DNA from: Rhodococcus sp. KBS0724
GTDB taxonomy: Bacteria > Actinomycetota > Actinomycetes > Mycobacteriales > Mycobacteriaceae
Assembly (NCBI RefSeq): GCF_005938745.2
Contig: NZ_VCBX02000001.1
Location: 577,501-641,500 of the forward strand
Length of the DNA: 64,000 bases
Direction of reading: 5' to 3'
Position numbers and translations under genes: made by a program. Positions 45,519-53,027 of this stretch are shown here, piece after piece. Every line of letters starts with the position of its first letter. The stretch's first letter is position 1. The notes under the pieces were generated by a model. It had not been told where the DNA came from. It was given only the letters and a program-made list of their open reading frames with translations, and ran no database searches.

Positions 45519-46624
45519 CGACGCCTCTAGTCGGACCCGAGTTCGGTTCGTATGCACCCGACGAAGTGACGTGGTTGCTCAAGGATCTGTCGCATGCAGA
45601 CCTCGAAGCAGATGTTGCGCTGCGGGAGAAGCGTATTCAGTCGGGTGAAGCGCATTATGCCGAATCCCTTCCGATCGAGTACCAACCCGATGCGGCGTAT
45701 CGCGAACTGTTCGAAAACGTGTTGTCGGAGAGTGCGCCCCGACTGGCGCGTGCTGTCGGAACAGTGACAGACCTGGTGCTGGCCGAGCGCGGATCCGACG
45801 TCGTCCTGGTGTCGCTGGCCCGCGCGGGCACTCCGGTCGGAATCTTGATGCGACGGTGGGCGCAGCACGTCCACGGATTGACCTTGCCGCACTACGCCGT
45901 GTCAATCGTGCGGGGTAAAGGCATCGATTCCGTCGCGCTCGATTATCTTGCGCGCCATCATGATGCGTCGAACATCGTCTTTGTCGACGGCTGGACGGGC
46001 AAGGGTGCCATCGCCCGGGAACTCGAGGCCGCGCTCGCTGAATACCACGCCGGCGGCGGCGCCGAATTCAATCCGGACCTGGCTGTTCTTGCCGATCCCG
46101 GATATTGCGTTCGGACCTACGGCACCCGAGACGACTTCCTGATCGCGTCGGCCTGCCTCAATTCGACGGTGTCCGGTCTGGTCTCACGGACGGTTCTCAA
46201 CGACACTCTCATCGGTCCCGGAGACTTTCACGGTGCGAAGTTCTACGCGGACCTGGCCGATGTCGATGTGTCCAACCGTCTACTCGACGTTGTCTCGGCC
46301 GAGTTCGACGGCGTGCGGAGCGACGTCGCGGATTCGCTTGCCGCTGTGCGGGCTTCGGATCGAACACCGACGTGGGCCGGATGGGAATCCGTGGAGAAGG
46401 TGCAGGCGGAATACGGGATTTCGACCGTGAACTTCGTGAAACCGGGCGTAGGCGAGACCACCCGCGTGCTGCTGCGTCGACTGCCGTGGAAGGTGCTCGT
46501 TCGCGAGAGTGGAGCGCCGGAACACGCGCACATCCGTCTGCTGGCCGAAGCTCGCGGTGTTCCGGTCGAGGAAGTGCCCGATCTTGCGTACTCCTGCGTC
46601 GGATTGATCAAGGACATCACATGA
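45515..46624 (+). CDS. StiP-family protein (PRTase-like domain plus PELOTA-type C-terminal domain)
   Basis: 369 residues. It begins FGSYAPDEVTWLLKDL. The degenerate PRPP-type loop IVFVDGWTGKGAIAREL lies at 154-170, and conserved LARAGTPVGILMRRW and HYAVSIVRGKGID precede it. The last ~80 residues (NFVKPGVGETTRVLLRR, then LVRESGAPEHAHIRLLAEARGVPVEEVP) match the PELOTA-like RNA-binding unit. Databases call it cysteine protease StiP, but the sequence supports a phosphoribosyltransferase. Overlaps both neighbours by ATGA, implying stoichiometric expression with the other PRTase and the HAD phosphatase. Confidence 0.88.
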   Translation: MTTPLVGPEFGSYAPDEVTWLLKDLSHADLEADVALREKRIQSGEAHYAESLPIEYQPDAAYRELFENVLSESAPRLARAVGTVTDLVLAERGSDVVLVSLARAGTPVGILMRRWAQHVHGLTLPHYAVSIVRGKGIDSVALDYLARHHDASNIVFVDGWTGKGAIARELEAALAEYHAGGGAEFNPDLAVLADPGYCVRTYGTRDDFLIASACLNSTVSGLVSRTVLNDTLIGPGDFHGAKFYADLADVDVSNRLLDVVSAEFDGVRSDVADSLAAVRASDRTPTWAGWESVEKVQAEYGISTVNFVKPGVGETTRVLLRRLPWKVLVRESGAPEHAHIRLLAEARGVPVEEVPDLAYSCVGLIKDIT

Positions 46625-47508
46625 GTGCGTCACCGGTTCTGGTCGCGACCGATCTGGATCGCACGATGATCTATTCGAAAAACGCGATCGGTGGGGACCC
46701 AAGCGGCACCGACCTGACCTCGCCGCAGCAACACGTGTGCGTCGAGTATTACAACGGTGGCCCGCTGTCCCACATGAGCACCGAAACCATCGATCAACTC
46801 GTAGCACTCAGTCGAACCACGCCGGTGATTCCCACGACCACCCGAACCATCGCGCAGTTTCAGCGCATCGACCTACCCGGCGCTCCGTGGAAATACGCGA
46901 TCACGAGCAACGGCGGCAACATTCTGGTGGACGGAAAGCCCGATCTCCTGTGGCGCAGCGAGATCGACCGATCGACCCACAGTGGCGGAGTGGAGCTGGC
47001 GCATGTTCACAGTGAACTCGAAACCCGCATCGACGTCAGCTGGGTCAGTTCCATGCGGGTGGCCGACGAGTTGTTTCCGTACTTGGTAGTGGACTTGTCG
47101 ACCATCCCGGCCGATTTCGAAGCGGGCTGGAGCGACTGGTGCACCGCACGCGGGTGGAACGTCTCGCGCCAGGGCCGGAAGATCTACACGATGCCGAACG
47201 CGGTCTCGAAATCCCGCGCCCTCGCGGAAGTGCGTCGACGCCTCGTCGACGCGGGCGAACTCACGCCGGACGCCACGGTCCTGTCGGCCGGAGACGGCGC
47301 GCTCGACGCGGACATGCTCGAATATGCGGACTTCGCGATCCGGCCCAGGCACGGTGAGCTGGAAGAACTCAACTGGCAACGGCCGACCGTTACTGTGACA
47401 GAAGGATCCGGTATCGCGGCGAGTGCGGAGATTGTGCGTTGGTTCTCCGCCCACGTTGCTGCGATGACGGTCGGAACACCGCACAGTCCGAGCAGCTCTC
47501 TTAAGTAA
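46621..47508 (+). CDS. HAD-superfamily phosphatase of the Ter module
   Basis: 295 residues with HAD motif I DLDRTM (11-16), motif II Thr in PVIPTTTR, a lysine in AVSKSRAL and motif III/IV GDGALDADML. The Cof/sucrose-phosphatase-like cap includes the segment around GGVELAHVHSEL. Likely dephosphorylates the sugar-phosphate product of the two upstream phosphoribosyltransferases (inference from context). Overlaps the StiP gene as ATGA and is followed 29 nt later by the TerD fusion gene. Confidence 0.9.
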   Translation: MSASPVLVATDLDRTMIYSKNAIGGDPSGTDLTSPQQHVCVEYYNGGPLSHMSTETIDQLVALSRTTPVIPTTTRTIAQFQRIDLPGAPWKYAITSNGGNILVDGKPDLLWRSEIDRSTHSGGVELAHVHSELETRIDVSWVSSMRVADELFPYLVVDLSTIPADFEAGWSDWCTARGWNVSRQGRKIYTMPNAVSKSRALAEVRRRLVDAGELTPDATVLSAGDGALDADMLEYADFAIRPRHGELEELNWQRPTVTVTEGSGIAASAEIVRWFSAHVAAMTVGTPHSPSSSLK

Positions 47509-47536
47509 TGCACGCTCTGAAATGAAGGAGATGTAG

Positions 47537-48859
47537 TTGTCTGTATCGCTTGCCAAAGGTCAGAACGGTCCGTTGGATGTGCCGGAGGTGATTGTGTCGG
47601 TGCAGTTGGCCGCCGCCGCTGACCTCTCCGCCCTGCTCGTGGCCGGCAACGGCAAAGTGCGCTCCGACGCGGACTTCGTCTTCTTCAACCAGCCCACCGG
47701 GCCAGGCGTGCAGTTGGTTCCCAACCCGGGTGGCATCGCATCCCTGAAGGTCTCGTTGGCCGGTGTGCCTGCGGACATCGAGCAGGTTCGTGCCGTGATC
47801 ACTCTCGACGACACCTCCTCGAATTTCGGGCGTACTGCGGCGCCCACGGCTCGGGTATCGGATTCCGCCGGAAACGTGCTGTACGAGTACGTGATCGACG
47901 GGCTGTCCAGCGAGTCCATCGTCATCGCGCTCGAGGTGTACCGCCGCCAGGGTGCGTGGAAGATCCGCGCCGTCGGGCAGGGCTACGCCGGCGGATTTGC
48001 AGCATTGGTGACGGATCACGGTGTTTCCGTCGACGACGCACCAGCCCCCGCGGCCCAGGCTGCACCCCCGCAGCCGGCCTACAGCCCGCCGCCGCAGCAG
48101 CAGCCGGTGTACAGCCCGCCGCCGCAGCAGCAGCCGGTCTACAATCAGCCCCCTCAGCAGCCTGTGTACAACCAGCCGCCGCAGCAGCAGCCGTCGTACA
48201 ACGCACCGCCGGCCCCGCCCGCCCCGCCGGTCTACAACCAGCCTCCCGCAGCGCCGGCCGAGGTGAGCCTGGTGAAGGGTCGCCCCGTCAGCCTGACCAA
48301 GGGACAAAAGGTCACGCTCCGCAAGGAGGGCGGCGTTGCGCTCACTCTGATCCAGATGGGGCTCGGTTGGGACCCGATCAAGAAGAGCGGCATGTTCGGT
48401 AGTCGCACGGCCAATGTCGACCTCGACGCGTCGGCGCTCCTGTACGCCGACGGCAATCTGGTCGACGTCTGCTACTACGGGCAGCTCACGTCGAAGGACG
48501 GGTCGGTGCGTCACATGGGTGACAACCTGACCGGCGACGGTGATGGTGACGACGAAGTGATGACGGTGGATCTTCAGCGCGTTCCGGCGCACGTCAATGC
48601 GGTGATCTTCACGGTCACGTCCTACCGTGGGCACACGTTCGAGCAGGTGCAGAATGCGTTCTGCCGTTTGGTCGACAGCACCACCAACTCCGAACTGGCT
48701 CGGTACACGATGCAGGGCGGAATGCCCTTCACCGGAATGGTGATGGCAAAGGTGTACCGCCAGAACGGTGAATGGAAGCTGCAGGCGATCGGTGAGGGCA
48801 TCCAGGCAAAGCACGCCGGTGAAGCCGCACCACAGCTGGGCCGTTTCCTGATGGCGTAG
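47537..48859 (+). CDS. Two-domain TerD protein with Pro/Gln-rich linker
   Basis: 440 residues from a TTG start at 47537, supported by AAGGAG six nt upstream. TerD domain 1 (about 1-160) lacks the acidic GDN calcium loop. A 75-residue linker (about 165-241) repeats PPPQQQPVY and NQPPQQ units. TerD domain 2 (about 242-430) keeps MGDNLTGDGDGDDEV and is likely calcium-binding. The linker resembles flexible multivalent tethers. It probably recruits Ter partners at the membrane; there is no signal peptide or membrane segment. Confidence 0.92.
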   Translation: MSVSLAKGQNGPLDVPEVIVSVQLAAAADLSALLVAGNGKVRSDADFVFFNQPTGPGVQLVPNPGGIASLKVSLAGVPADIEQVRAVITLDDTSSNFGRTAAPTARVSDSAGNVLYEYVIDGLSSESIVIALEVYRRQGAWKIRAVGQGYAGGFAALVTDHGVSVDDAPAPAAQAAPPQPAYSPPPQQQPVYSPPPQQQPVYNQPPQQPVYNQPPQQQPSYNAPPAPPAPPVYNQPPAAPAEVSLVKGRPVSLTKGQKVTLRKEGGVALTLIQMGLGWDPIKKSGMFGSRTANVDLDASALLYADGNLVDVCYYGQLTSKDGSVRHMGDNLTGDGDGDDEVMTVDLQRVPAHVNAVIFTVTSYRGHTFEQVQNAFCRLVDSTTNSELARYTMQGGMPFTGMVMAKVYRQNGEWKLQAIGEGIQAKHAGEAAPQLGRFLMA

Positions 48860-48902
48860 TTAGCGAAATTCGGTTGGGGTGTGAAAGGGCTTGGCTCGGT
48901 AG

Positions 48903-49805
48903 ATGATTAATCGTGGGATGCGGTTCGGCTCCATTGCGGCCACTGTGGTGGGACTGGTTTTGACGCTGGCGGGTGCCGGTGCCGCGCACGCGTCGGTCCC
49001 GGTGGACGCGGGGGAGAACGAGGGCATCAAGTACACCGCGCTCGGAGACTCCCGGGCGTCGGGGCCACGCTTGGAACCGATGTACCCGGACGGGTGCTCA
49101 CGGTCGTACGAGAACTTCGCGGGCAAGATATCGCGCGAACTCGCAGTCGAGGAGTTCGCGGACGTGTCCTGCAGTGCTGCTCGTAGCGAGAACATCATCT
49201 CCACACCCCAACTGATTCCGACGCAGTGGCCGGTGCAATTGGACGCGGTACACCCGGACACGAATTTGATCACGCTCTCGGTCGGTGGAAACGACTCGAA
49301 CACACTGATCGTGGGGGCGCTGTGCGCTTCGCCGGCCCCTGGTGTCGATCGCGGATGCCGCAACGATCCGCTCACCGAATCCTTGGCGCAGTCCGGGATC
49401 GATCAGGCTGCCGATTCGCTCGACAAGACCCTGGCTGCGCTGACGGCGCGGGCTCCGCAGGCGCGGATCTACATGGTCGGTGCAGGCGGAATGATCGGTG
49501 CCCGCGCGTGCTGGCCCAACGTTCCGTTCTCGGACGGTGACGCAGCGTGGTTCATGAACTACTACGCCCGTTTCAACACACAATTCGCCGCGATCGCCGG
49601 CCGGTACGGGGTTCACGTCATCGACATCGCCACGGACGCCGTAGCGGGTGGGCACGACGCCTGCGCTGCGCCCGAGCAGCGGTGGTTCGAGGGCATGTTC
49701 TCCGAGTCGACGGCGCAGCGACTGCATTTCACCGCCAGCGGAATGACCGAAGTTGCAGACCGGATAGTGGCAGATCTGCGAGCGAACCCCATCGGCGTGG
49801 CATAG
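48903..49805 (+). CDS. Secreted SGNH/GDSL-family hydrolase
   Basis: 300 residues with a Sec signal peptide (residues 1-30, cut after AHA). SGNH block I is ALGDSRASGP (Ser50), block III LSVGGNDSN, and the block V His is probably in LHFTASGM near residue 280. Several cysteines (PDGCSRSY, DVSCSAAR, ALCASPAPG with RGCRND) suggest disulfides, as in actinobacterial secreted lipases/esterases. It is embedded between two TerD genes, 10 nt before the next. Substrate unknown; lipid or acylated wall glycan is plausible. Confidence 0.9.
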   Translation: MINRGMRFGSIAATVVGLVLTLAGAGAAHASVPVDAGENEGIKYTALGDSRASGPRLEPMYPDGCSRSYENFAGKISRELAVEEFADVSCSAARSENIISTPQLIPTQWPVQLDAVHPDTNLITLSVGGNDSNTLIVGALCASPAPGVDRGCRNDPLTESLAQSGIDQAADSLDKTLAALTARAPQARIYMVGAGGMIGARACWPNVPFSDGDAAWFMNYYARFNTQFAAIAGRYGVHVIDIATDAVAGGHDACAAPEQRWFEGMFSESTAQRLHFTASGMTEVADRIVADLRANPIGVA

Positions 49806-49814
49806 TTCTCGGCT

Positions 49815-51383
49815 GTGACTGTGGAGTTCGTTCCTGGGCAGAATGCACCGCTGCATACATCCGTCGTGACGTTCCGTGCGTCGAGCCAGACACCGTTCGA
49901 CGTGTCTGCGATGGTGACGGATACGCAGCTGCACGCCCTCTCGTCCGATGCGTTTGTCTTCTACAACCAGCCGTCGACGGCAGGCGTGCAACTGACGGGC
50001 GACATCGTCCGGGTCGATCTCGATCGTCTGCACCCCGATGCCGAGGCGGTGCTGTGCATCGTGAGCGTCGATCCGAATGCCGCGGCCGCCGGGGCCTTTC
50101 GGGTCGCCGGGTTGTCGGCGCAGCTGAGCGATGAATCCGGTTCGGTACTCGCCGAATTCGACATCCCCACCGCAGGTTCGGAAACGGCAGTCATCTGTTG
50201 GGAGCTGTACCGGCGAAACGGCGCGTGGAAGGTTCGAGCAGTCGGACAGGGTTATGCGGGTGGTCTGGCCGAACTCATCGGCGTTCACGGAGTCGAAGTC
50301 GACGACGCACCGGCAAACCCGTCTCCCGTGCCTGAAGATCACGTCGTGGAACCCGTCGAGGAGGGCCGCGCACTCGAACGTATGTGGATGATCTTCGAAG
50401 ACGCATCGAGGTCTGCGGCGTCGTTGATTTCGAGTAGCGAATACGCGATGACGAGGCTGGACGAAGAACTGTCGGTAGCCGTCGCTGACGCGAGCACCCG
50501 CAATTCACCTGCCGGTACTGCAGCCCGCGACGCGGCGCAGAAGCGTCACGACGAACTGGTGGCGACGGCCCGCGAGAGCCACACGCGAGATTCCGCGCAA
50601 TTGGCCCACGAGCTGACCGTCGTGGATTCGGTGATGCCGCGGGCGATGGCGTCCTGGGAATCACCGGTATGGGCCCCGGGTTCGGTGAGCGAATCTTTGA
50701 CGTCGAGTGACGGTGTGCGACTTGGCATGTTGTCCGCGCCTGACCGAAGTTCGCTGAGCGTGCCCTATTGCATGCCGCTCCCGCTGCCACGTCCGATCTG
50801 GGTGGACAGCACGTCCGGGGCGGCTGCGGTTGCTGTGGTCAGTGCGTTGACGCTACGAATCATGGCTGCGGGGCCGATGCCATTGCTTGACGTCGTCGAT
50901 CTGACCGGGTCGTACACATTGCTGACGGATCGTTTGTCCGCGCAGTTGGCCGGGCCGGTGATTCGCACACATCAGGAGATTTCGGCGCGGTTGACGGAGT
51001 TGGCCCAAGCTGTGGATCTGGCGGGGCTGGCAAGAAACAGCGGCCAGGAATTCGCGATGTCACTCGACGCCGGCCCGAGTACTCCACGACTACTGATACT
51101 CGGCGACTTTCCGCACGGGTATTCGGCGCAGGACGCCGACGCGATCATGTTTCTCGCCGAGCACGGATCGATGATCGGATTGTCGATACTGCTTGTCGGA
51201 GATGACGAGTCGAGTTCGGCCGAGGAGAGCATCGTGGCCTTGGCACACGGATGCCGTCACGTCCCGGCGGCCGGTGAGATCGACGTGCACGATCCGTGGA
51301 CGGGCTCGCACTGGGTCTTGATTCCGGACACACTGAACCCGGCCACACAACCGCAACTCTTTGCCGCATTCGACAAACTCTGA
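49815..51383 (+). CDS. TerD domain fused to degenerate FtsK/HerA-like P-loop domain
   Basis: 522 residues from the GTG at 49815. TerD domain about 1-165, ending RAVGQGYAGGLAEL, without the acidic calcium loop. A helical/coiled region spans about 185-280. A C-terminal ~210-residue domain has strand-helix order like FtsK/EccC ATPases: LPRPIWVDSTSGAAAVAVVS in the Walker A position (no GK[ST]), LLDVVDLTGS next, RLLILGDFPHG (425-435) in the Walker B position, and MIGLSILLVGD after it. The missing Walker lysine means ATP hydrolysis is unlikely. Comparative work on Ter systems noted TerD-FtsK links; assignment here is by pattern. Confidence 0.72.
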   Translation: MTVEFVPGQNAPLHTSVVTFRASSQTPFDVSAMVTDTQLHALSSDAFVFYNQPSTAGVQLTGDIVRVDLDRLHPDAEAVLCIVSVDPNAAAAGAFRVAGLSAQLSDESGSVLAEFDIPTAGSETAVICWELYRRNGAWKVRAVGQGYAGGLAELIGVHGVEVDDAPANPSPVPEDHVVEPVEEGRALERMWMIFEDASRSAASLISSSEYAMTRLDEELSVAVADASTRNSPAGTAARDAAQKRHDELVATARESHTRDSAQLAHELTVVDSVMPRAMASWESPVWAPGSVSESLTSSDGVRLGMLSAPDRSSLSVPYCMPLPLPRPIWVDSTSGAAAVAVVSALTLRIMAAGPMPLLDVVDLTGSYTLLTDRLSAQLAGPVIRTHQEISARLTELAQAVDLAGLARNSGQEFAMSLDAGPSTPRLLILGDFPHGYSAQDADAIMFLAEHGSMIGLSILLVGDDESSSAEESIVALAHGCRHVPAAGEIDVHDPWTGSHWVLIPDTLNPATQPQLFAAFDKL

Positions 51384-51388
51384 CCAGA

Positions 51389-51652
51389 TCAGAGTTCGTC
51401 GAGCGAAATAATTCCGTCCTGCAACGCGCGAGCAAGCAGGCTCATCTTGGTGGGGGCTCGCCGACCGACGGCCGTGTATTTCCCTCGAATCCGTGTCAGA
51501 TGCGTGTTGATCGTTCCGATGGAGATGAGCAGCTCGGCGGACACGACGGGTTTACTGTCGGATTTGAGCCAGTGCCGGAGCACTTCGATCTCGCGGTTGG
51601 AGAGACCAGGATCGCGTGGTGGCGCAACAGGTTGTTCGGGTGGGCCAGTCAC
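51389..51652 (-). CDS. LuxR-type HTH protein of the Ter cluster
   Basis: 87 residues consisting of little more than a GerE/LuxR-type HTH: LSNREIEVLRHWLKSDSKPVVSAELLISIGTINTHLTRIRGKY, with the usual recognition helix. There is no receiver or PAS domain. It is convergent with the TerD-FtsK-like gene (5 nt apart) and divergent from the terB gene, 157 bp away. Probably a small DNA-binding regulator of the Ter genes. Confidence 0.85.
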   Translation of the reverse strand: MTGPPEQPVAPPRDPGLSNREIEVLRHWLKSDSKPVVSAELLISIGTINTHLTRIRGKYTAVGRRAPTKMSLLARALQDGIISLDEL

Positions 51653-51809
51653 GGAAGTGCTCCTCGATCTTGATCTTGCGCAGTTCCGTAAGCATAGAAG
51701 AACCTACCGGATGGTTTTAATTGAGGGTAGATGGCAAAATCCGAGGCTCCCAGGCAAAGTGGTTGGTACGACTACGCGCGGTGCGTGGCGGCAATACCCG
51801 AGGAGACTC

Positions 51810-52265
51810 ATGGCATTCTGGGATCAGCTGAAGGCTAAGGCTCAGGAAATGAACGGCCAGCTCAAGACCAAGACGAGCCAGTTCCAGAACAAGGAGTTCA
51901 AGAACGCAAGTATGGCGATGTGCGCGTTGATCGCGGCCGCAGACGGCTCGATCGACCCGTCGGAGCGTCAGAAGACGTCGGCGTTGATCATGAGCAACGA
52001 GTCGCTGGCGGTCTTCCCTCCGGCCGAGTTGAGCCAGCAGTTCGATTGGTACTGCAGCAAGCTCACGTCGGACTTCGAGTTCGGAAAGCTCGAGGCCACC
52101 GCGGCAATTTCCAAGCTCAAGTCCAAGCAGGATCAGGCTCGCGCGGTAATTCAGATCGGCATCATCATCGGCGGCGCCGACGGCAACTTCGATCAGCATG
52201 AGCGCGGCGTAGTGCGGGACATGTGTTTTGCGGTGGGAATCGCTCCCTCTGAGTTCGATCTCTGA
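51810..52265 (+). CDS. terB: TerB-family tellurite-resistance protein
   Basis: 151 residues from the ATG at 51810, preceded by GAGGAG. Helical TerB fold with the two symmetric acidic motifs: ALIAAADGSIDPSER (near 38-52) and IIIGGADGNFDQHER (near 122-136), thought to bind metal. A short basic/Gln-rich N-terminal helix precedes it. TerB works with TerC at the inner face of the membrane. The last codons lie inside a tandem repeat, and a terminator follows. Confidence 0.92.
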   Translation: MAFWDQLKAKAQEMNGQLKTKTSQFQNKEFKNASMAMCALIAAADGSIDPSERQKTSALIMSNESLAVFPPAELSQQFDWYCSKLTSDFEFGKLEATAAISKLKSKQDQARAVIQIGIIIGGADGNFDQHERGVVRDMCFAVGIAPSEFDL

Positions 52266-52297
52266 GTGTTCGATCTCTGAGTGTTCGATCTCTGAGT
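52253..52297 (+). repeat. Three perfect 15-bp tandem repeats over the terB stop
   Basis: The unit GTTCGATCTCTGAGT is repeated three times without mismatch. The first copy contains the terB stop codon (52263-52265). It is probably a slippage-type repeat that would not alter the protein. Confidence 0.9.
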
Positions 52298-52313
52298 TCC
52301 GAGTAGAACAGCA

Positions 52314-52352
52314 AAAAGCGGGTGTGGTGCCAGTGGCGCCACACCCGCTTTT
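52314..52352. terminator. Bidirectional terminator between terB and the OHCU-like gene
   Basis: AAAAGCGGGTGTGG pairs with CCACACCCGCTTTT, a 14-bp stem with a GC-rich 11-nt loop; A and T runs on the two sides suit both convergent genes. Confidence 0.9.
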
Positions 52353-52356
52353 CCTG

Positions 52357-52878
52357 TCAGTACTCCGGGTAGCCGTCCTCGGGGCCGAGCATGCGCTCGA
52401 TCCGGGTGCATGTGATCTTTGCCAACTCGTCGACGCAGATCTTGCGTTCCACGGATACCGGATTGGTCAGACGGACGCGGATATTCTCGAGTAGATCCTC
52501 GGCATCGTGTCCGTGCGAGCACCAGATGTACCGGAACCCGAAGATAAGCTCGTATTCCTCACCGGCTCGGCGAATGGTTGCCATCAACGACTCGTCCGAA
52601 TCCCAGATCGCGCATTGTTCGAGGTGGGACGGCACACTTTGAGCGCGAACGCCGACGGGTGGATGGCAATGCAGGGAATTCTCGACATCGGCTTCGGACA
52701 AGTTCAGCAGTGCGTCCTCGGCTCGCGCCAGGATCTCCGCGTAACTGGCAAACGGGCGACCGTCGCTGACCCATCCCGCCCACGTCATCGAGCAGCAGCA
52801 TTCGTACAGCGCATGGATTGCCTTCGGGCGGGGCAGTTCGTTGAAGCGTTCCAACCCGATCGACTGATGTAGCAGCAT
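52357..52878 (-). CDS. OHCU decarboxylase-domain protein
   Basis: 173 residues from the ATG at 52878, which has GGGAGGG upstream; the longer frame to 52968 lacks an RBS. It shows the 2-oxo-4-hydroxy-4-carboxy-5-ureidoimidazoline decarboxylase fold: GLERFNELPRPKAIHALYEC, the catalytic His in HCHPPVG, and YELIFGFRYIWCSHG near the C terminus. In purine catabolism this enzyme finishes urate oxidation to allantoin. No uricase or transthyretin-like gene is near, so a variant role is possible. Confidence 0.82.
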   Translation of the reverse strand: MLLHQSIGLERFNELPRPKAIHALYECCCSMTWAGWVSDGRPFASYAEILARAEDALLNLSEADVENSLHCHPPVGVRAQSVPSHLEQCAIWDSDESLMATIRRAGEEYELIFGFRYIWCSHGHDAEDLLENIRVRLTNPVSVERKICVDELAKITCTRIERMLGPEDGYPEY

Positions 52879-53027
52879 GTGCCCTCCCGGTCGGTTCCTG
52901 AGGCAGTGCGGGGCGTTCTGCCACGGGTTAACTAGATGTGCGATCACCATCGATGATCCGGCGTTCACCTGCGAATGGGAAGGTTTGCCAGCCGAATTTT
53001 CAGGTTCTTAACACGTGGGAAATCCGT

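Noticed and set aside
48060..48245. Repetitive CAGCAGCC-type sequence resembling a CRISPR or satellite array
   Set aside because: It is in-frame coding sequence for the Pro/Gln-rich TerD linker, with no spacers or repeats of CRISPR size.
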